Source: Scenedesmus sp. ARA3
Taxonomy: Eukaryota > Chlorophyta > Chlorophyceae > Sphaeropleales > Scenedesmaceae
NCBI GenBank assembly: GCA_004335835.1
Contig: RWJK01001654.1
Span: 62,001-126,000 of the forward strand
Length of the DNA: 64,000 nucleotides
Reading direction: 5' to 3'
The stretch's first letter is position 1; each line of letters begins with the position of its first letter. A model generated the notes under the pieces. It ran no database searches and was not told the DNA's origin. It saw only the letters and a list, made by a program, of their open reading frames with translations. The position numbers were made by a program, and so were the translations under genes. Below, piece after piece: positions 63,043-64,000 of the stretch.

Positions 63043-64000
63043 CGCACTTGCAACATCGAACTTGCCTGGGTGCCACATGGCCAGCATCAGAGCATGCAGC
63101 AGCAGCAGCAGCAGCAGCAGCAGCCGGACTTGCAACATTGAACTTGCCTGGGTGCCACATGGCCAGCAGCTGTGTGCCACTCTCTTCATCCCTCCAGATA
63201 AAAGGGGTGTTCTTGGGCACACCCGGGGGTGCACTGAAGGCATTCACTCCCCCAGTGATGCCACGCACACCCTTTGAGGCAAGCACAGGAATGCTTGCAC
63301 GCGTGAGTCCTGGGACGTCACGCTGCAGCACATAACAGTAGCAGCGGAAAAAAGGCGTATGTCGCGCCAGGAAACGGGCATGCACTGTTCCTTGCGGGTC
63401 AACCGCATGGCGCATGTGCACAGCAGTTGCGGGACACATTGCCCAGCATACAAGCAACAGTAAGTAAAAGGCAATAAGCTGTGCTGTCAAAAAGGATGAA
63501 CATACAGCACAGCTGCTTGCCAACGCACAGTGCCTGTAATGCATTGGGGGTTGCGTGATTTTGAAAGCGGTGTTGCGCTGTTTTGTGGACAGCTTAGTGG
63601 CGTGCTGCTGCTGCTGCTGCTGCTGTGGCGGCTGCCAGCAGTGCACTTACCAGGCTGACCATGCGCTTCTTGTGCTGGCCAAAGCGTGCATCCAAGCCAT
63701 GCGTCAGGTCAACAGCAGCAGCAAGCAGGTCGGCATCAAACACCTGGCAGCAGCAGCAGAATTGAAGTGACAGCAGCGTCAGGGACAGCAGCTGCAGCCA
63801 CAGCAAGTTGGGGCCCAGTAGGTGAGGTGCTAGCTGCAGCGCTTTAGCTGCAGCTGCAGCTAGCTCAGCTAACACTGAAACCTGAGCATGCATGCAGCAC
63901 ACAGCACAGCAGCCACTGCCAAAAGTGCTACAACATACTCTCTCGCTTCCTCATAGCCCCCATTTCCATTTGCGCGTCTGTCAACTTGCGGCTAGGATTC
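57674..64000 (-). CDS. DUF5054 protein, GH38-like glycosidase (5' end outside window)
   Basis: Member of the DUF5054 group, distant relatives of GH38 alpha-mannosidases; the substrate is unknown. Exons, phase-checked: 63651-63743, 63148-63322, 62433-62561, 61938-62093, 61537-61655, 61232-61287, 60771-60927, 60481-60570 (less sure), 60119-60422, 59437-59767, 59065-59158, 58385-58678 and 57674-57991, giving 771 residues in this window. Matches to the family: RDVPGLTRASIPVLASKGV, the Trp-rich SWRNDNLGAW, EIKLPVVTGEIGDTWIHG, KVAEHTWG, VDPETGGLLRL, LPEALWLRF, and the C-terminal NGSHALHAVSQGV ... FPNRCDGPDM and NTIWGTNFAMW. The AGC-coded serine run ([15 protein letters not shown]) in exon 59437-59767 is an algal insertion. 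A further exon probably lies at about 63950-64000 but could not be joined. At least five exons have partial copies. Confidence 0.82.
58978..58999 (-). repeat. Short exon-tail copy with donor, DUF5054
   Basis: About 20 bases including the exon end GGCCCAG and its GTAAGAGC donor, duplicated from the exon ending at 59065. Confidence 0.55.
59160..59265 (-). repeat. TGTACTGCC-type intron repeat in DUF5054
   Basis: In the sense of this minus-strand gene, the word TGTACTGCC recurs at about 20- to 30-base intervals just upstream of the acceptor of exon 59065-59158. It is the same unit that precedes the exon-11 heads in the acyl-activating enzyme gene. Confidence 0.75.
60440..60483 (-). repeat. 22-bp tandem duplication of a splice donor
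   Basis: The word AGCAGTGGCGATCACTCACT plus GA occurs twice head to tail (plus-strand reading). In the gene sense this duplicates the exon end and its GTGAGTGATCGCC donor. Confidence 0.85.
60633..60715 (-). repeat. Exon-tail copy YVDWALE with donor
   Basis: Repeats the end of exon 60771-60927 (coding VESW.RQYVDWALE) with a GTGGGT donor, located downstream in the gene. The copy lacks six bases of the CGG-rich stretch. Confidence 0.8.
60950..61055 (-). repeat. Degenerate exon-head copies, FNQYFN exon
   Basis: Two stretches resemble the acceptor and start of exon 60771-60927 (coding GVSFNQYFN) with many substitutions, upstream in the gene. Confidence 0.6.
61695..61790 (-). repeat. Diverged exon-head copy, GDTWIHG exon
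   Basis: Codes GEIDDTWNH.CIASAMAAWL, a diverged version of the functional exon 61537-61655 (GEIGDTWIHGIASDPGRMASY), with its own acceptor. Loss of the conserved GDTWIHG.ASDP pattern marks it as a pseudo-exon. Confidence 0.8.
62880..63182 (-). repeat. Four-unit satellite of exon end plus GC donor plus CTG tract
   Basis: Units of about 85 to 90 bases each contain the exon end coding LLAMWHPG, the donor-like GCAAGT (GCGAGT in the last unit), and a CAG run (plus strand). The intact exon is 63148-63322; the other three copies lie downstream in the gene. It is a donor array in which each complete donor is of the GC type. Confidence 0.88.

Overview
This window is nuclear DNA from a green alga, most likely a chlorophyte of the class Chlorophyceae (inference). 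Pointers: almost every gene is split by many short GT-AG introns; TGTAA, the chlorophyte polyadenylation signal, follows several stop codons; CAG/CTG trinucleotide runs are everywhere; and the gene content mixes plant-type enzymes (monodehydroascorbate reductase, an AAE17/18-type acyl-activating enzyme) with genes land plants have mostly lost (a sortilin/VPS10 receptor, the axonemal protein CCDC113/FAP263). It is an assembled scaffold: there is a 215-base N gap at 13150-13364 and a single N at 22955.

Layout, left to right: possible 5' end of a gene leaving the left edge (minus, 1-248); VPS10-domain sorting receptor (minus, 1282-10979); MYND zinc-finger protein (minus, 11999-15764); SPICE1-like centriole/spindle protein (plus, 16951-19685); peroxisomal acyl-activating enzyme (plus, 20185-27504); peroxisomal monodehydroascorbate reductase (plus, 28142-34060); FAD-dependent oxidoreductase with a probable plastid transit peptide (plus, 34850-39175); RAD51 (minus, 41668-44266); PTB-type splicing regulator with three RRMs (plus, 44879-48941); CCDC113/FAP263 axonemal coiled-coil protein (plus, 49372-52437); ADP-ribosylglycohydrolase (minus, 54119-57011); DUF5054 / GH38-like glycosidase (minus, 57674 to beyond 64000). 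For most genes the exon joins were checked by hand and keep a single reading frame; exceptions are stated in the entries.

The most striking property is structural. In five genes (VPS10, acyl-activating enzyme, MDAR, FAD oxidoreductase, DUF5054) introns are filled with partial tandem copies of the adjoining exon. One breakpoint lies in the intron and the other inside the exon, so each copy is either an exon head with its 3' splice site (always upstream of the intact exon) or an exon tail with its 5' splice site (always downstream). I count about thirty such loci. RAD51, PTB and CCDC113 (41.6-52.5 kb) show none that I could see. Trinucleotide runs are also oriented relative to transcription: CTG before acceptors, CAG after donors.

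Functionally the genes are ordinary neighbours rather than a pathway cluster. One suggestive pair is the adjacent acyl-activating enzyme and MDAR, both ending in the peroxisomal signal SKL. Two genes concern centrioles/cilia (SPICE1-like, CCDC113). Two genes carry an apparent one-base frame break (MYND protein near 14000, ADP-ribosylglycohydrolase near 54740), which may be assembly errors.
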